A stretch of DNA of 64,000 nucleotides. Source: Gymnorhina tibicen (Eukaryota; Chordata; Aves; Passeriformes; Artamidae). The stretch's first letter is position 1, and the number at the start of each line of letters is the position of its first letter. Below are positions 61,757 to 64,000 of this stretch, in pieces. The stretch is from positions 1 to 64,000 of the forward strand of contig VXAZ01003882.1 in NCBI GenBank assembly GCA_013399875.1, in the 5' to 3' direction. The notes under the pieces were generated by a model that had not been told where the DNA came from, made no database searches, and was given only the letters and a program-made list of their open reading frames with translations. Position numbers and translations under genes: made by a program.

Positions 61757-62735
61757 TCGTATCTCCTCCCGGTGTGTGAAGATCTCGAAGACAGCTGGGC
61801 AACCAGAACAGGAATCTTTCAGGAAAGACACCTTCCTCCTGTCTCCTTCCTTAAGCTCTGTTTGAGTATGCTTCTGCTTTTGTTTATGCAGGAGAAGGAT
61901 ACTTGTGAATCCTAATTAACCACTGGAGAAGATGTTGTTTCTGTTTGAGAGCGTGTTCCCTGCCCCGGGCTCCAGCTGCGTGACAGCAGCTCAAACACGG
62001 TAATTAAGATGAGCGTGGCTGAATGCACGGCCAGATTAACGAATGCTGAAATTACACTGGGAATACACTCAGCTCTTCCCAGAGAGATGGATGAAAGGGC
62101 GTAAAGGCAGCATGGCCACAAGCACACATTTTCCAGAAAGCTTTTTGAAACTTTGAATGAGCGACAGCAAAATGCTCGGCTAACACAGCAATAGAAAGAC
62201 CAGTCACAGGATTAGGGTGACCTTTTGTAACCAGGGCATTCAAAGGTAAACTGAAGAGCAATGCCAGTGTGTAATGTATTTGCATCAGTCCTTGGGAATG
62301 AGCCAGAGGACTGAAAAGGGAACTTAAGAGGGTCTAAGCTCTCCTCCAACCAGTAATACCATAAAAGCCCACTGGAAATAGAAAGACAAGACCTAAGGAA
62401 ACGCCGAGACTTTTTTACGGAAACAAGGCTAAGCACTTCCACGCTCTGTGAGAAAACATTAAGCCAGTTTCACGTCCCTCAGCGAACACCCACGTCCAAA
62501 ATTTTCTTCACAATCACAGCCTAAAACCATGCCCAGGACGCCCCAGAAGAGCACCTCTGCCCTCCCCAAAACCTTGCCTCCGGCGGCAGATGAGCGGGGT
62601 CGGGACCCGCTCCTGTGAGCGCTGCTCCTCAGCCCCGCAACCCCGGAGCTGGGCTCGGCCACGTCCCCGCTCGGCAGCGCCCCTTCCTTCCCACGCGGGC
62701 TGCGGGCCCGCACCCCCGGGAGCCCGGCCGGGTAC

Positions 62736-62860
62736 CTGTTGCTGCCGCCGGTGCTGCCGCGGCTCACAGCCCGCTCCGGGACGCCGCTCGCCCGCCGCCG
62801 CCCAGCGCTCCTCGGGCACCGCGGTGCCCCATCCCGGGCGGCAGCGCCCGCAGCTCGAAA
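62736..62860 (-). other. RIPOR2: Candidate non-coding first exon A of RIPOR2 (5' end approximate)
   Basis: Ends at donor GCAACAG|GTACCC. Joined to the exon at 45230 its upstream frame hits a stop, so translation would begin at the ATG at 45204. The 5' end is not visible. Confidence 0.4.
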
Positions 62861-62867
62861 ACTAGTA

Positions 62868-62940
62868 ACAGCGAATAATAATAATAATTATAATAAAAAA
62901 AAAATTAAGTTTTAAAATTAAATTTAAAAAATTAAAATTA
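62868..62940. repeat. AT-rich simple sequence inside the CpG island
   Basis: About 70 bases almost wholly A/T, starting as (AAT)n and continuing as TTAAAATTAAAT-type sequence, flanked on both sides by GC-rich DNA. Confidence 0.9.
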
Positions 62941-63084
62941 GGAGAAGCGAGGGCAGGTCGTCTCCTGCAGCCCCGCACCGCCGCTGTGGCAGCGAGCGAC
63001 GCCGCTGCCGGCTTTTCCTTGCGGAGGTGCGGGAGGGAGGAGGAGGCGGAGGAGGGGGCGGGGGGGGGGCTGCTGCGCGGCCGC

Positions 63085-63107
63085 NNNNNNNNNNNNNNNN
63101 NNNNNNN
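63085..63107. other. Assembly gap (23 N)
   Basis: Unknown bases in the RIPOR2 CpG island. The left flank is GCGGCCGC and the right flank begins CGGCCGCGG, so the gap lies in extreme GC-rich, probably repetitive sequence. Confidence 1.
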
Positions 63108-63211
63108 CGGCCGCGGCCCGCCCCCACCCCGCGGGGGGTGCGGGGGTGCGGAGCCCCCCGGGATCGGCCCCGCGGGATGTGGTGGAGCCGGCGCTGCCGG
63201 TGCCTCCGTAC

Positions 63212-63299
63212 CTTTTTGGGAGCGGCGGCGGTGCGGCTCTTCTGTTTTTTCGTTCGCTGCGTCTGGCCCCTCAGGCCGTTTGTCCCAAAGGCGGAACAT
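63212..63299 (-). CDS. RIPOR2: Candidate alternative first coding exon B of RIPOR2 (29 codons)
   Basis: On the - strand an ATG at 63299 opens MFRLWDKRPEGPDAANEKTE and stays open for 29 codons plus one base to donor AAAG|GTACGG. Splicing to the exon starting at 45230 continues in frame as GISPRLPEI and then the standard methionine, giving a protein about 38 residues longer. The Kozak context is poor (C at -3). I do not recall this extension from human, so treat it as a hypothesis; otherwise this is a 5' UTR exon. Confidence 0.35.
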
Positions 63300-63350
63300 C
63301 CGCAATATCCCTCTGACCCTTCCCGCGTGGAATGGGGCAGGGAACGGGCT

Positions 63351-64000
63351 GCCGCCGCTTGCCTTCCCCGTGGCTGGTGGGCCACTCGCTGCAGCCTCCG
63401 TTGCCTTCAGTAGTGTGTGTGAAAGCTCTAAATTTGGATGTTGGGCGGGCTGAAGACAGCAGTTAAAGGCGAATATAAATGAAAGAACATTGCAATGAAT
63501 GGATCTTGCCTTTCTTCCTTCAAGCATCTTTCCTGTTACCCCAAGAAAAAAAGGCAGGAATACCGTATTTTCCCAGAGACTGTGAGGTATTTTCTTCAAA
63601 TTTAGTCTCCCTTCCAAAATGTATAGTGCTATTTACTGTCAGTATATCTCTAGAGAGATATGAACTTTGCATCTATTTATTGCTACCCTTAGGACTTCTT
63701 CATTTCTCTTCTGTGACTTTTTTTTTTAATACTGGACTTTAGATCAACCAACAGAGGTACCAAACATGCATGTTGCATTTTCTATACGATTTGCCGTTCC
63801 TCTGCCAGAATTTAAAGCTGTTGTAGGGTGCTTCAACAAGCTCTCCGTTGTGCCTCTTAAACAGCTGCGAGTGCTTCTTCTTTGGGGGAGGGGGGAGAGG
63901 GAGTGAGGGGCAGAGGGAATCCCTGGCAAATCTGTGGGGTTGGTAAATAGACACAATTTGGAAGGAGGCTTGAGAAGCCAATGCTGATAACCCTCCCCAT
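63351..64000. other. Upstream flank of RIPOR2, nothing recognised
   Basis: AT-richer sequence with short ORFs on both strands and no family resemblance. No splice-bounded exon could be supported. Confidence 0.6.

Larger units (their letters stand above)
45231..62735 (-). other. RIPOR2: Long 5' intron of RIPOR2
   Basis: About 17.5 kb between the first coding exon and the CpG-island first exons. It holds two CR1 fragments, a poly(A) run at 58422-58436, a 24-bp tandem duplication at 61709 and a signal-peptide-like ORF at 50698-50761 (-). I recognise no other gene. Unplaced alternative first exons are possible. Confidence 0.6.
62560..63350 (-). promoter_or_regulatory. RIPOR2: CpG-island promoter of RIPOR2
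   Basis: A GC- and CpG-rich block upstream of the gene, interrupted by an AT-rich island (62868-62940) and a 23-base gap of Ns (63085-63107). It holds two good - strand splice donors (62736/62735 and 63212/63211), suggesting at least two first exons. No TATA box is seen. Confidence 0.75.

Noticed and set aside
62862..63617. 251-aa - strand ORF across the CpG island
   Set aside because: It reads through the N gap and through a good splice donor at 63212. Only its part up to that donor is considered as a candidate exon.
1..64000. CRISPR arrays, operons, prokaryotic-type systems, tRNA or rRNA genes
   Set aside because: The window is vertebrate DNA; no regularly spaced repeats and no RNA-gene structure were recognised.

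Overview
The window is vertebrate nuclear DNA, most likely from a bird. Its genes have many short exons joined by GT-AG introns, it has GC-rich CpG-island promoters, and its only recognisable interspersed repeats are CR1-type LINE 3' ends (about 55.15-55.79 kb and 59.23-59.51 kb). Introns are compact for the genes concerned. CR1 also occurs in turtles and crocodilians, so 'bird' is an inference.

Two protein-coding genes account for nearly all of the coding signal, and they converge tail to tail. On the + strand (1-5.97 kb) is geminin (GMNN): a CpG-island promoter, a probable non-coding first exon, six coding exons giving 224 aa, and a poly(A) signal at 5946. On the - strand (about 10.86-63.3 kb) is RIPOR2 (also FAM65B), an inhibitor of RhoA. 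I could place 22 coding exons, from the start codon at 45204 to the stop at 12375. They join in frame to exactly 1067 codons plus stop, with every exon-exon phase agreeing. This GMNN / RIPOR2 arrangement is what I recall for human 6p22, which supports both calls.

Layout: 1-420 GMNN CpG island; 554-5970 GMNN exons and introns; 5.97-10.86 kb intergenic, with extra poly(A) hexamers but no gene seen; 10.86-12.37 kb probable RIPOR2 3' UTR; 12.375-45.23 kb RIPOR2 coding exons; 45.23-62.74 kb a long 5' intron with the CR1 copies and simple repeats; 62.56-63.35 kb the RIPOR2 CpG-island promoter, containing a 23-base assembly gap; 63.35-64.0 kb upstream flank without a recognised gene.

The genes act separately: geminin restrains replication licensing by binding CDT1, while RIPOR2 controls cell polarity, migration and stereocilia through RhoA. 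I found no undescribed gene system. The observations most worth checking are at the level of transcript structure: a GC-AG intron that is required for the RIPOR2 frame, a possible N-terminally extended RIPOR2 isoform from a second first exon, a 24-nt microexon, a perfect 13-bp hairpin beside an unusually weak splice donor, and a UG-repeat tract close to one acceptor.
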